DNA of 21,314 nucleotides from CAYLZN01 sp964387935 (GTDB lineage: Bacteria > Acidobacteriota > Vicinamibacteria > Vicinamibacterales > JAFNAJ01): NCBI GenBank assembly GCA_964387935.1, contig CAYLZN010000067.1:1-21314 (forward strand). Reading direction: 5' to 3'. The notes under the pieces were generated by a model. It searched no databases. It saw nothing but the letters and a program-made list of their open reading frames with translations, and was not told the origin of the DNA. Shown piece by piece: positions 13,401 through 21,296 of the stretch. The translations under genes were made by a program, and so were the position numbers. How positions within the stretch are numbered: position 1 is the first letter of the stretch; every line of letters begins with the position of its first letter.

Positions 13401-15048
13401 CGGCTCATTTGCCGAGCCGACCCCGGACGGACGCATGAGACGCCTCATCAGAATCTGGCCGCTGGATGGTTCATCGCCACAACCGACCTCCCAGGTCGTG
13501 ACGGGTCCCCGAGGGGCGGGGGGGACGTTCGATCTCGATCCGTCGGGCACCTCGATGCTCAGTGTCTATGGCGAGCGCCTCTACGAGACCTCGTTGAACG
13601 GTGTCGGCCGCCCGGAACAGCAGATCGTGGTGCCAGGCTCCGTCAGGTCATTCGTGGTCGCCTCGGACGGCACGCGGATTTTCACCTGGGACGATCAGGG
13701 GCGGGGGCACGCCTGGTCGCGTGGCAGTGGGACGCCGTTGCCGGCACCGCGGCTGGATCAGCCCGCGGGCACGTCTGCCGCCGTCGCCTCGAGTTCGGAC
13801 GCGCGGTGGCTGGCCGCGACCAACGGTGCCCCGGAGGTCCAGGTCTGGGATCTCGATGGACCGGTGGATGCCGATCCGCTCGTGCTGCAGACAGGCGATC
13901 AGGCGCCACGAGTGGCCTTCGACGCCGGGAACTCCTGGGTCGCCACGCAAGGCCGCCGATGGCTGGCGCTCTGGCCGTTGGCTTCAAATCATCCGTTCGT
14001 GCTGAGGGGACCCGAGAAGGGCTTCCGTGACGTCATCTTCGATCCACGTGGTCAATGGATTGCTGCCGGGGGAGTGCCCCAGGGGCAGCTGTGCATCTGG
14101 CCGATGCACGCGCGTGGCGTTGCCGATCGAGTGACCATCGATCTCCCCGCACCCATCCTGAATCTCGAAGCGTCACCACGCGGCGATGTCATCGCGGTCG
14201 CCACCTTGCGGGAGGGCGTCTGGCTGGTTCCGATCGATGGGCGTCAGCCAGAGCGACTCCAGGGCTTCAACGGCATTGTGGCTGCACTCGCGTTCGACAA
14301 CGACGGCCAGCGGCTCGCGGCGGGGGGTGGGCTCGGTGGCGAGCTGACGTCTCGGGGCGAAGCGGTGGTCAAGATCTGGGATCTCGGCACCAGGGGCGTG
14401 CAGGTCCTTGACGCTGGCGACAACAGCATGATCAGCGGAGTCGCCTTCACATCGGACGGGCACCTGCTGTCCACTGGCCCGGCCGGCCTTCGCCTGTGGG
14501 ACATCGAGGCGAAGACCTGGACGTTGCTGCACGAAGGCGTCGCCAACGCGTCCGGCAGTCCAGATGGTCGGTACATCCTCGGGCTCCGGGGGGCGTTGCG
14601 GCCGGGGGGCATTGTCGGGACGGCATTCGTGCACGACCTGCAGCAAGGCCGGTCGCGGGACCTCGCCACGCACGGTACCGAGATCACATCTGTCGCCTGG
14701 CATCCGTCGGGCACAGTCGTCGCGACGGGCAGCCGCGATGGCACCCTCAGGATTGGGCCGTTCACCGGCGAGGAACCCCACCTGTTGTTTGGTCACGACG
14801 CCTTCGTCTCGGGCTTGGCGATCGAGCCTGGTGGACGTCGGATCGCCTCGGCGGCCGACGACGGCACGGTGCGGGTGTGGCCGATGCCGGAAGGTCAGCC
14901 GCTGCACACGCTGCCACGCGAGGTCCTCCTCGAGCGCCTTCGCTCGCTCACCAACCTCCGCGTGGTCGAGGACGCGTCTTCCCCGAACGGGTATCGACTC
15001 GGCTTCGAGCCTGCCCCGGGGTGGAACCGGAAGCCGCCGCGCTGGTAG
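10480..15048 (+). CDS. Zn-ribbon / Ser-Thr kinase / nSTAND NTPase / WD40 giant protein
   Basis: A 1522-residue protein. A zinc ribbon has C11-x2-C14 and C28-x2-C31. The kinase domain (about 72-322) has GVGGMGEV, lysine K102 in VALK, HRDIKPEN (194-201), D214-F-G216 and MAPE (236-239), so it looks active. A novel-STAND-type NTPase (about 331-760) begins YPGLAAFTERDAGYFVGRE, with Walker A GPSGAGKS (373-380) and Walker B LLILDQFEE (452-460). A TM helix lies at about 780-803 after an Arg-rich stretch. About 14 WD40-like repeats follow to the C-terminus (about 880-1500). The likely topology is a cytoplasmic kinase/NTPase with a periplasmic propeller sensor. It lies downstream of the sigma factor and 18 bp before the TonB transporter. 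Confidence 0.92.
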   Translation: MSLVTSEPDRCPDCGAPLTSEPWAAGLCPSCLLGLGLTDRADLPAAGEAEAPLPTGRVTTPSLSSGQVLGNRYRLRARLGVGGMGEVFHAFDLKLQVDVALKAVHPALLADGRALTALRQEVRAAREVVSPNVCRVFDLVEIDGRELVSMEYVDGTTLADVLRERSPLSLQEASEVASQLLAGLEAIHVAGLVHRDIKPENVMVTRSGRVVVMDFGIARAVSPVRAETISGTPAYMAPEQARGEAVDLRADLFSAAIVLAEMVAPDGVRDRQRREAVWQGVKATPPSVGKTPWAAVLGRAVLPVAAERYPTASALARALEEVTLRTSGDEGLRPYPGLAAFTERDAGYFVGRELEIEGMWKKLERAHLIALMGPSGAGKSSFLRAGLAHTAPHGWRVVIAAPRDRPFAALAQALAPELSGDVEAVARLIDFEQPATAVEVVGRWRRRHVQALLILDQFEELFTQSPPDVQERFVQLLGRLALDADVHVLLSMRDDFLFHCHRFESLAPIFSHLTAIGPPTGAALRRALVQPALKCGYRFEHEAVVEEMLAQVAGERGALPLVAFAMSRLWDTRDRERGLLTRAAYDEIGGVAGALAQHAEATLERIGQDRVPLVRELFRNLVTGQGTRATLGREELLSVFADGTSRDAASVSASRRQQAGDVLDALIDARLLTAYEVQSADTTTGDRRVEIVHESLLTAWPRLVRWQTQDQDGAQLRDQLRQAARLWEQRGKPDDLLWTGTSFREFELWRERYPGTLSAAEETFTSAMTARALRRRRQRHAALAAVVTTAILMATAMGVLWRRSEGARGQAVAAARQAEAQQLYALGQVELEQNPGAALAHALASLERADTPHVRLFALRALWQGPVPFVLSAVQSAVGTSSLSFSRDNTWLAAVNQVDGTVRLWTSDGSARREIPGVRTPGNFAWGDFSADSRSVVVTRSDSLRIYSVSTGEEVQRIDGAFRWGMVRGPRLITGSFAEPTPDGRMRRLIRIWPLDGSSPQPTSQVVTGPRGAGGTFDLDPSGTSMLSVYGERLYETSLNGVGRPEQQIVVPGSVRSFVVASDGTRIFTWDDQGRGHAWSRGSGTPLPAPRLDQPAGTSAAVASSSDARWLAATNGAPEVQVWDLDGPVDADPLVLQTGDQAPRVAFDAGNSWVATQGRRWLALWPLASNHPFVLRGPEKGFRDVIFDPRGQWIAAGGVPQGQLCIWPMHARGVADRVTIDLPAPILNLEASPRGDVIAVATLREGVWLVPIDGRQPERLQGFNGIVAALAFDNDGQRLAAGGGLGGELTSRGEAVVKIWDLGTRGVQVLDAGDNSMISGVAFTSDGHLLSTGPAGLRLWDIEAKTWTLLHEGVANASGSPDGRYILGLRGALRPGGIVGTAFVHDLQQGRSRDLATHGTEITSVAWHPSGTVVATGSRDGTLRIGPFTGEEPHLLFGHDAFVSGLAIEPGGRRIASAADDGTVRVWPMPEGQPLHTLPREVLLERLRSLTNLRVVEDASSPNGYRLGFEPAPGWNRKPPRW

Positions 15049-15066
15049 CGCGGCCAGGAGCCATCG

Positions 15067-17910
15067 ATGTCGCCCCCACGCACTCTGCTTGGAACCATCG
15101 TCGTCGCGGCAACCGGCCTCGTGCTCGCAGTGCCCGCGGTTGCCCAGGTGCAGCGCGGCACGATCTACGGCACTGCGCACGACGCCACGAAGGCGGTGCT
15201 GCCAGGGGTCGTGGTGCAGCTGACCTCGGACCTGATCGCGCCGATCGAGACCGTCACCGGTGCCCGCGGCGAGTTTCGCTTTCCCGACCTCGACCCGGGC
15301 TCGTACTCGCTGAAGGCCGTGCTCGAGGGCTTCGCGCCGTACGTCCGCCAGCCCCTGCTCGTGGGCGTCGGCACGAGCATCGAGATCCCGGTCGAACTGG
15401 TCGTGTCCGGCGTGACAGCCGAAATCGTGGTGACCGCCGCGACGCCGGTGCTCGACGTGCGCAGGCACGGCCAGGTCTCGAATTTCGACCAGGTGATGTT
15501 GAGCGAGATCCCGACGGCGCGCGACCCGTGGGCGCTGATGCAGCACGTGCCCGGGGTCTCGATTTCGCGCCCCAACGTGGGGGGCTCCGAGAGCACCACC
15601 CAGGCGCAGTTCGCGGCGCGCGGCGACGACGGGTCGAACACGATGTGGAGCATCGATGGGGTCACCATCACGGACATGGCCGCCGTGGGGACCAGCACCA
15701 CCTACTACGACTTCAACCTGTTCGAGGAAGCGCAGTTCACGACGGGGAGCCTGGACTCCCGGCAGCAGACGGGCGGGCTCGCGATCAATCTCGTCACGAA
15801 GCGTGGCACGAACGCCTGGCGCGGCTCCGGCCGCACGTACTTCAGCAACGACGCGCTGCAGGGGGAGAACATCGCGGACGCACTGAAAGCGCAAGGCCTC
15901 TCCGGCAACCGCATCCAGCAGTTTGCGGAGTACGGCGCCGACGGCGGCGGATCCCTCTGGGAGCGCAGGGCCTGGTTCTGGGGCGCGGCAGGACGCACCG
16001 ACGTTCGCCAACTGGCCATCAACGGATTCCCCGACAACAGCATCGTCAACACGCTGGCCAGTCGGGTGGATGCGCAGATGGGCTCGGCCAGCCGGCTGTC
16101 GTTCCTGTATCACCGCGGCGAGAAGCTGAAGGACGGTCGCGCCGCGGGCGTCGATCGCCCACCAGAAACGACGTGGGACCAGAGTGGCGCGACCAATATC
16201 TACAAGGCCGAGGTCTCACAGGTGTTCGGGCCGGCGCTCTTCCTGTCGGCGAAGTTCGCGTACGTGGACGTGGCGTTCAGGCTGACGCCGCAGGGTGGCC
16301 TGGATGCCCAGGCGTATCGCGACTTCGCCACGCAGATCTGGCATGGCAGCTTCAACTACTCGTCGAGCGAACGCCCGCAGTACCAGACTCAGCTCGACGG
16401 CTCCTGGGCGCGAGGGCGGCACGACCTCAGGTTCGGATTCCACTATCGGCAGACGGAGTCCCTCGAGGAAACGGGCTGGCCCGGAGATGGAACCTTCACC
16501 ATCGTCAACGCCGAGCGGCTCGGCTTGCCACCGGGGGTGGGCTTCGCCAACCTGACGCGCGCCGCGGCGGTCGCGTCCGAGACCGCGACGACGAGCCTGT
16601 ACCTGGGCGATGTCATGACCGCAGGCCGATGGACCCTGGACCTCGGGCTGCGATTCGACGCGCAGCGCGCACGGAACGTCGCGTCGGAGACGGGGGGGAA
16701 CGGCCTGGCCCCGTCCGTCCTGCCACCGCTCGAGTATTCGGGCGGGTCGGACCGGACCTGGCGCGACCTGTCCCCGCGCGTGGGTGCCACCGTCCGCCTG
16801 ACCGATCGGACCATCGCCCGCGCCAGCTACGCGCGGTTCTCGAGCCAGATGGGATACGCCGTGGGCACGTTCGACAACGCGGCGCGCGCGGCGACCATTC
16901 AGTACACGTTCCGGGACACCAATGGTGATCACCTCGCCCAGACGTCGGAGCTGCTCGGCCCGACCGGGAGTGTCACCAACGTGAACCCGGCCGACCCTGC
17001 GGCGCCGTACTCGCCGAACCAGGTCGATCCCGACATCTCCTCTCCCGCCTCGCAGGGGTTCTCCGGAGGGGTGGAGCGGGAGGTCATGCCAGAATTCTCC
17101 CTGGGCGTGAACGTGGGCTTCCGTCGCGCCTCGAACGCGACCTGGGCTCCCTTCATCGGCCTCACACGGGACTCGTTCGTGGAGTACCGGACTGCCGGCT
17201 CTGGCACCGTGGTGTCGAGTACGCCGGTGTACCGGCTCGCGCCCGGCACCTCGCTCCCGCCCGGCAACGGGCGCGTGCTCACCAACCGGGAGGAGTACGC
17301 CCAGCGCTCCTGGAACGTCGACCTCGTCGGCACGAAGCGGCTCGCCAACCGCTGGATGGTCCGTGGCCACGTGACCCTGCAGCAACAGCACGAGTACTTC
17401 GACGATCCGGCGCAGTCCATCCAGGACCCGACGCCGCGGTTCGATCCCACCATCCCGCTGGCGAGCGGTTTCGTGGACGGCGGCCTCGCCGTGAACCTGC
17501 AGCCGTTCTCCGAGTTCATCCTCCACGCGACGTGGCTGTACAGCCTGTCTGGCCTCTACGAGTTGCCGTGGGGCATCAACGTGGCGGGCGCGCTGTACGG
17601 GCGCCAGGGGTATCCGCGCGGGGACATCATCACGATCAATCGTCCGGACGGGCTCGGGCTCACGCCGGTGCTGGTGGATCGGGACATCGACGCGGGCCGC
17701 TACGCGGGCCTCCACCTCCTCGACCTGCGCGTGCAGAAGAAGATCCGGCTCGGACGCGCCAGCGCCACCCTCGATCTCGACCTGTTCAACGTCTTCAACA
17801 CGGGCGTCGTCTTGCGGCAGTTCCGCGAGGCGGCGTCGACGTCGTTCGGCAACCCGCTGGAACTGGTGGCGCCGCGGCTCGTGCGGCTCGGATTGCGGTT
17901 CACGTTCTGA
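15067..17910 (+). CDS. TonB-dependent transporter with carboxypeptidase-regulatory domain (Oar-like)
   Basis: A 947-residue outer-membrane protein with signal peptide 1-26 (cleavage in AVA-QVQ). Residues about 28-115 are a CarboxypepD_reg-like beta sandwich (GTIYGTAHDATKAVLPGVVV, then GEFRFPDLDPGSYSL). A plug-like domain follows at about 120-250 (IVVTAATPVLD, then RGDDGSNTMWSIDGV), then a beta barrel ending in LVRLGLRFTF with the terminal Phe expected of outer-membrane barrels. AGGAG (15056-15060) sits 6 nt before ATG 15067. The gap to the kinase stop is 18 bp, so the two are almost certainly co-transcribed. It probably imports, or senses, a large substrate such as an oligosaccharide or peptide; the substrate cannot be read here. 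Confidence 0.9.
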   Translation: MSPPRTLLGTIVVAATGLVLAVPAVAQVQRGTIYGTAHDATKAVLPGVVVQLTSDLIAPIETVTGARGEFRFPDLDPGSYSLKAVLEGFAPYVRQPLLVGVGTSIEIPVELVVSGVTAEIVVTAATPVLDVRRHGQVSNFDQVMLSEIPTARDPWALMQHVPGVSISRPNVGGSESTTQAQFAARGDDGSNTMWSIDGVTITDMAAVGTSTTYYDFNLFEEAQFTTGSLDSRQQTGGLAINLVTKRGTNAWRGSGRTYFSNDALQGENIADALKAQGLSGNRIQQFAEYGADGGGSLWERRAWFWGAAGRTDVRQLAINGFPDNSIVNTLASRVDAQMGSASRLSFLYHRGEKLKDGRAAGVDRPPETTWDQSGATNIYKAEVSQVFGPALFLSAKFAYVDVAFRLTPQGGLDAQAYRDFATQIWHGSFNYSSSERPQYQTQLDGSWARGRHDLRFGFHYRQTESLEETGWPGDGTFTIVNAERLGLPPGVGFANLTRAAAVASETATTSLYLGDVMTAGRWTLDLGLRFDAQRARNVASETGGNGLAPSVLPPLEYSGGSDRTWRDLSPRVGATVRLTDRTIARASYARFSSQMGYAVGTFDNAARAATIQYTFRDTNGDHLAQTSELLGPTGSVTNVNPADPAAPYSPNQVDPDISSPASQGFSGGVEREVMPEFSLGVNVGFRRASNATWAPFIGLTRDSFVEYRTAGSGTVVSSTPVYRLAPGTSLPPGNGRVLTNREEYAQRSWNVDLVGTKRLANRWMVRGHVTLQQQHEYFDDPAQSIQDPTPRFDPTIPLASGFVDGGLAVNLQPFSEFILHATWLYSLSGLYELPWGINVAGALYGRQGYPRGDIITINRPDGLGLTPVLVDRDIDAGRYAGLHLLDLRVQKKIRLGRASATLDLDLFNVFNTGVVLRQFREAASTSFGNPLELVAPRLVRLGLRFTF

Positions 17911-17929
17911 GGCTCGGCTCCTCAAGGGG

Positions 17930-17944
17930 TCAGCACTCTGCTGA
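17930..17944. terminator. Weak hairpin after the TonB gene
   Basis: TCAGCA-CTC-TGCTGA lies 19 bp after the transporter stop. The stem is 6 bp with a 3-nt loop and no T-run follows, so intrinsic termination is doubtful. Confidence 0.2.
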
Positions 17945-17945
17945 T

Positions 17946-18164
17946 GACACCGGCATCAGCCGTGGTGCCAACATGGCGATCGCGCGGACCTTCCCGTGGA
18001 AGCATCGGACGTTCGTGGACGTCGGCACGGCGCAGGGCGACCTGGCCGCGGGCTTCGACTACACGGGAGCCGAGTGCTCCAACTGGATGAAGGCGGCGGG
18101 ATTCTCGGCGACACGAGTCGAGCACCTGGTCGGCTCGGACTCGATGGTGGTGGGGATCAAGTAA
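17946..18164 (+). pseudogene. O-methyltransferase remnant with in-frame internal deletion
   Basis: The frame reads TGISRGANMAIARTFPW, then TFVDVGTAQGDLA, which is the SAM motif I region of an acetylserotonin-O-methyltransferase-like enzyme. It continues directly into AGFDYTGAECSNWMKAAGF and VEHLVGSDSMVVGIK, which match the C-terminal end of the same family. Roughly 100 or more residues that normally lie between these blocks are absent, and the N-terminal dimerisation domain is missing, but the frame is kept to the stop. ATG 17973 could start a 63-residue product that would lack most of the SAM pocket. It abuts the transporter gene on its 5' side. Confidence 0.7.
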
Positions 18165-18194
18165 CGCCGATCCCTGTCGCGCGTGGTACGCCGC

Positions 18195-18560
18195 CTACCG
18201 TGCCTTGAACTGGAAGCTCCTGACCGCCTGCTCTTCGTTGTCGAAGGTCTCGAAGTTCATGAGCAGCTTCGTCATGCCGAAGAGCCGCTGACCGCGCGTG
18301 TTGAGGTTCACGAGTTTCATGTCGCCGCCCAGCTCGCGCAGGGTCTTGAGCTTGGCGGCAATCATGCCGATGCCGGCGCTGTCGATGTAGCTCACGCCGC
18401 CCAAATCCAGCAGGATCCTGATCCGCCCCCGATCCACCAGACCGTGGATGCACTTCCGCATCGCCAGATCCCCGTCGTCCAGCGTGATCTCGCCCGTCAG
18501 CACGAGCGTGGTGACGTCACCGGCTTCGCGTTCGTCGATGGTCAGCTTCGATGTGGCCAT
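18195..18560 (-). CDS. STAS-domain anti-sigma factor antagonist
   Basis: A 121-residue single STAS domain of SpoIIAA type. VTTLVLTGEITLDDG is the N-terminal strand pair. YIDSAGIGMI holds the conserved phospho-acceptor S61, and the LKLVN-type strand appears as DMKLVNLN. Partner-switching proteins of this family bind an HPK-like anti-sigma kinase when unphosphorylated. No such kinase or sigma gene is adjacent on this strand. It is the last gene of the Gfo/Idh-hydrolase operon. Its Shine-Dalgarno TAGGAGA includes the TAG stop of the preceding gene (18570-18568), only 7 bp from the ATG at 18560, so translation is coupled. Confidence 0.9.
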   Translation of the reverse strand: MATSKLTIDEREAGDVTTLVLTGEITLDDGDLAMRKCIHGLVDRGRIRILLDLGGVSYIDSAGIGMIAAKLKTLRELGGDMKLVNLNTRGQRLFGMTKLLMNFETFDNEEQAVRSFQFKAR

Positions 18561-18567
18561 GGGTCTC

Positions 18568-19884
18568 CTAGCGTCTCAGGTCCCTGATCCAGATGTCGGT
18601 GAACTGCATGTGCCCGTCGCCCCCTGAGTGGAGCTGCAGGGCGATCGGGCCGTCCAGGAACGGCGCGTGCGGATCGGTGAAGTCGATCATCGGCACGCCG
18701 TTCAGGCGCGCCAGGTAGCGGTTGCCGCGAACCACGCAGAGCAGCTCGTTCCACTCGTTCCGACGCACCACGGTCTCGTTCTCGGGCGCCGGCCACACGA
18801 TCCAGCCCCTGCCGAACCCGTAGACGCCGGCGGTATGCCGGTTCACGTTGCAGTCGATCTCGAACTGCGCTCCCTGGCTCACGTCCACCGTCCCGGGTTT
18901 GAACCGCGTGTGGAAATAGACGCCGCTGTTGCCGGTCCCGACGCACTTGAACCGCAGGTGCAGTTCGAAGTCCTGGTAGTCCCTGTCGGTCTCCAGGTAG
19001 CCGTACGCGGTCGAGGCCGCCTTCCCCACGATGACGCCGTCGATGACCGACCAGTCCTCCTGGCCGACCTTCTCCCAGCCAGTCAGGTCCCTGCCGTTGA
19101 ACAGTTGCACCCAGTCTTCTCCCGGCGGCTTCGAGGTCGGGCGCGCAGGCAGCGTGCGGACCTTGATGTTGCGGAAGTACACCTTGTTGCCGTGATCCTG
19201 AAGGCCGATGCGGCCCTTGCGCGCGCGGCCGTAACCCGGAAAGTCCTTCCATTTGCCGGCTTTGACCAGGCGCTCCCACTCGGGCGTCCAGAGCTCGTAC
19301 GCCACGACCCGCTCGCCGTTGAGCCAGTGCTCCACCTTGCCGTGGTCCACGACGATCCGCGAGGTGTTCCACTGGCCCACGGGCCTCGCGGCCTGCCTCG
19401 ACGGCGGGTGCATGGCGTAGTTCGCCCCGGATTTCTGCCAGTCCTCGAGCCTGTCCGGCCAGCCGTCATCATCGATCAGCTGGTACTCGGGCCCGGTCGC
19501 ATAGACCATCTGATAGCCCTGCTCGACCACGTTGAAGAAGAGGCCGCTGTTGGCCCGCGGCGCGAGCTTCCAGTCGACCCTCAATTCGAAGTGCTCGAAC
19601 TCCGCGTCCGTGACGATGTCGTTGGCGTGATCGCCGCCCTTGCCGAGGGCGATCAGTTCACCGGCGACGACCTCCCAGCCGACGACGGAGTCGCGGCCGA
19701 ACCCGTGCCAGCCGGCTGTGGTCGTTCCGTCGAAGAGCAGCGTCCATCCGGCTGTCTGCTCGGCGGGCGTGAGCGTGTTGGGCGCGGGCCCGCCCGCGGG
19801 CGCCTGGGCCAACGCCGGGCCGGTCGCGAGCAACAGCCCGCACAAGGCGGAGGCGATCCCAGGGCTCACACGAACTCGACTCAT
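18568..19884 (-). CDS. Tandem 3-keto-disaccharide hydrolase (DUF1080) protein
   Basis: A 438-residue exported protein with signal peptide 1-27 (ALA-QAP). Two PF06439 (3-keto-disaccharide hydrolase, formerly DUF1080) concanavalin-like domains lie in tandem. Domain one (about 45-245) starts TAGWTLLFDGTTTAGWHGFG and has FELRVDWKLAPRANSGLFFNV. Domain two (about 256-437) starts DWVQLFNGRDLTGWEKVG and has FELHLRFKCVGTGNSGVYFHT. The NSG motif is present in both. The family cleaves glycosidic bonds after C3 oxidation of the sugar, which fits the upstream Gfo/Idh oxidoreductase. ATG 19884 overlaps the upstream stop by ATGA, with a GAGGT Shine-Dalgarno nearby; a longer open frame upstream is only the antisense of the neighbour. 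Confidence 0.9.
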   Translation of the reverse strand: MSRVRVSPGIASALCGLLLATGPALAQAPAGGPAPNTLTPAEQTAGWTLLFDGTTTAGWHGFGRDSVVGWEVVAGELIALGKGGDHANDIVTDAEFEHFELRVDWKLAPRANSGLFFNVVEQGYQMVYATGPEYQLIDDDGWPDRLEDWQKSGANYAMHPPSRQAARPVGQWNTSRIVVDHGKVEHWLNGERVVAYELWTPEWERLVKAGKWKDFPGYGRARKGRIGLQDHGNKVYFRNIKVRTLPARPTSKPPGEDWVQLFNGRDLTGWEKVGQEDWSVIDGVIVGKAASTAYGYLETDRDYQDFELHLRFKCVGTGNSGVYFHTRFKPGTVDVSQGAQFEIDCNVNRHTAGVYGFGRGWIVWPAPENETVVRRNEWNELLCVVRGNRYLARLNGVPMIDFTDPHAPFLDGPIALQLHSGGDGHMQFTDIWIRDLRR

Positions 19885-21251
19885 ACGGACCTCACCATCT
19901 TCATCGCCACGGGATCCCAGCCGATGGCGCGCTGCTCGTAGTAGCTCAGGTTGCACGCCAGCGCGGGCGCGGCGGCGCGGTAGCCGAACACGGCGTCCTC
20001 GACGATTGACGATGCGCGGCCGCGGACCGCATTGAAGAAGTGCGTGAAGTGATCGTAGTGCGCACCCTTGTACCCGGGGTCGGCGAGGAACGTCGTCGCG
20101 GCGGTCGAGAGCAGCGCGCTGCGCTCGAGGTCCGCCGCGGGTTCGGGATCGTGCATGAACGCCGGCTGGATCGCCCGCGTGGGATCCCAGGCCTTGTTCC
20201 GGCGGAGCACGACGCGTTCCCATTCGACGTCGAGCGATCCCTCGGCACCCACCAGGCGGAGGTAGGTGCTGCCCGAGGTGCCGTCGGCGAAGTTCACGCG
20301 CAGCGAGAGATTGAAGGGTGGATGCGCCGACGTCTCCGGGTAGTCGAACATGCCGAGCATGACGTCGGCGGCGTCCCGGCCGTCCTTCCAATGCCGCAGG
20401 CCGCCCGTGGCCATGATTGACGTCGGCCCGAGCGAATTGGTGATGAAGTGCAGGCTGGAGAACAGGTGCACGAACAGGTCCCCGGTGACCCCGGTGCCGT
20501 AGTCGCGGTAGTTGCGCCAGCGGAAGAACCGGATGGGATCGAACGGGTGCTTCGGCGCCGAGCCGAGGAAGCGGTCCCAGTCCACCGTCTCGGGCGACGC
20601 ATCCTGCGGCACCGCGTACTGCCACGCGCCGGTGGGTGAATTGCGCGCCCAGAAACCCTCGGCGTAGTTGAGCCGTCCGATGGCCCCGGCCGCGAGCAGT
20701 TCCCGCGCCTTCTCGTTCCCCACCGAGCTGAGGCCCTGGCTGCCCACCTGGAAGACGGCGCCCGTCTTCCGTTGCGCCGCGATGACGGCTTCGCCCTCGC
20801 CGAGGGTCTGCACCATCGGCTTCTCGCAGTAGACGGCCTTCTTCGCTTCGAGGGCCTCGACCGAGATCTGGCGATGCCAGTGATCCGGTGTGGCGACGAT
20901 GACGGCATCGACGTCGGGGCGGGCGAGCACCTCGCGGTAGTCGCGGGTGGTGAAGAGGCCTGGGCCCCAGGTTGACTGGGCTTGGTCGAGGCGGCCCGTG
21001 TAGAGGTCGCAGACGGCCACCAGTTCGATGCCGGGCACTTTCAGGGCCGTCGTGGCGTTCTCGGTGCCCATCATGCCGGCGCCGATGAGGCCGACCTGGA
21101 TCCGGTCGTTGGCGGGGACGGGCGGCGGGGCCTGGCGGGAGAGGGTCACGGACCCGGGCGCGGCTGCCAGGCGCCGCGTGGCTGCCAGGGCGGCCGTGCC
21201 GGTGATCCCGCCCAGCACCCTCCGTCTCGAGACTCTGGGATGGCGTGTCAT
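19881..21251 (-). CDS. Tat-exported Gfo/Idh/MocA-family oxidoreductase
   Basis: A 456-residue protein with a Tat-type leader (SRRRVLGG at 8-15, then a hydrophobic stretch to about 31). The Rossmann nucleotide-binding motif is GLIGAGMMG (54-62). VIVATPDHWH (117-126) and CEKPM (142-146) carry the conserved EKP lysine K144 of this family. The remainder is the alpha/beta C-terminal substrate domain. It probably oxidises a sugar or glycoside with a bound NAD(P), giving the keto-sugar cleaved by the co-operonic hydrolase. The Tat leader implies folding with cofactor in the cytoplasm before export. It is first gene of the operon and overlaps the next by 4 bp (ATGA). The substrate is not readable. 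Confidence 0.9.
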   Translation of the reverse strand: MTRHPRVSRRRVLGGITGTAALAATRRLAAAPGSVTLSRQAPPPVPANDRIQVGLIGAGMMGTENATTALKVPGIELVAVCDLYTGRLDQAQSTWGPGLFTTRDYREVLARPDVDAVIVATPDHWHRQISVEALEAKKAVYCEKPMVQTLGEGEAVIAAQRKTGAVFQVGSQGLSSVGNEKARELLAAGAIGRLNYAEGFWARNSPTGAWQYAVPQDASPETVDWDRFLGSAPKHPFDPIRFFRWRNYRDYGTGVTGDLFVHLFSSLHFITNSLGPTSIMATGGLRHWKDGRDAADVMLGMFDYPETSAHPPFNLSLRVNFADGTSGSTYLRLVGAEGSLDVEWERVVLRRNKAWDPTRAIQPAFMHDPEPAADLERSALLSTAATTFLADPGYKGAHYDHFTHFFNAVRGRASSIVEDAVFGYRAAAPALACNLSYYEQRAIGWDPVAMKMVRSV

Positions 21252-21273
21252 GAGCGCGCAGTCTACTTCAAAC

Positions 21274-21296
21274 GGCCGCCGCGTGATTCGGCGGCC
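21274..21296. other. Perfect hairpin upstream of the Gfo/Idh gene
   Basis: GGCCGCCG (21274-21281), loop CGTGATT, CGGCGGCC (21289-21296). The stem ends 23 bp before the oxidoreductase ATG at 21251. It could be the terminator of an upstream minus-strand gene or part of the 5' leader. Only a short TTT follows on the minus strand. Confidence 0.4.

Noticed and set aside
14173..16113. 646-residue open frame on the minus strand
   Set aside because: Antisense to the kinase end and transporter start, both with unmistakable domains. It has an Arg/Ala/Gly/Pro-rich composition and no recognisable motif; it is a product of high GC.
14496..16928. 810-residue open frame on the plus strand in another phase
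   Set aside because: Overlaps two strongly supported genes out of frame, is rich in R/G/A, and has no domain.
16216..17925. 569-residue minus-strand open frame
   Set aside because: Lies wholly antisense to the TonB transporter barrel; composition is typical of a GC-rich shadow frame.
18165..18194. Bidirectional terminator between the methyltransferase remnant and STAS
   Set aside because: I find no stable stem-loop in this 30-bp convergent gap.
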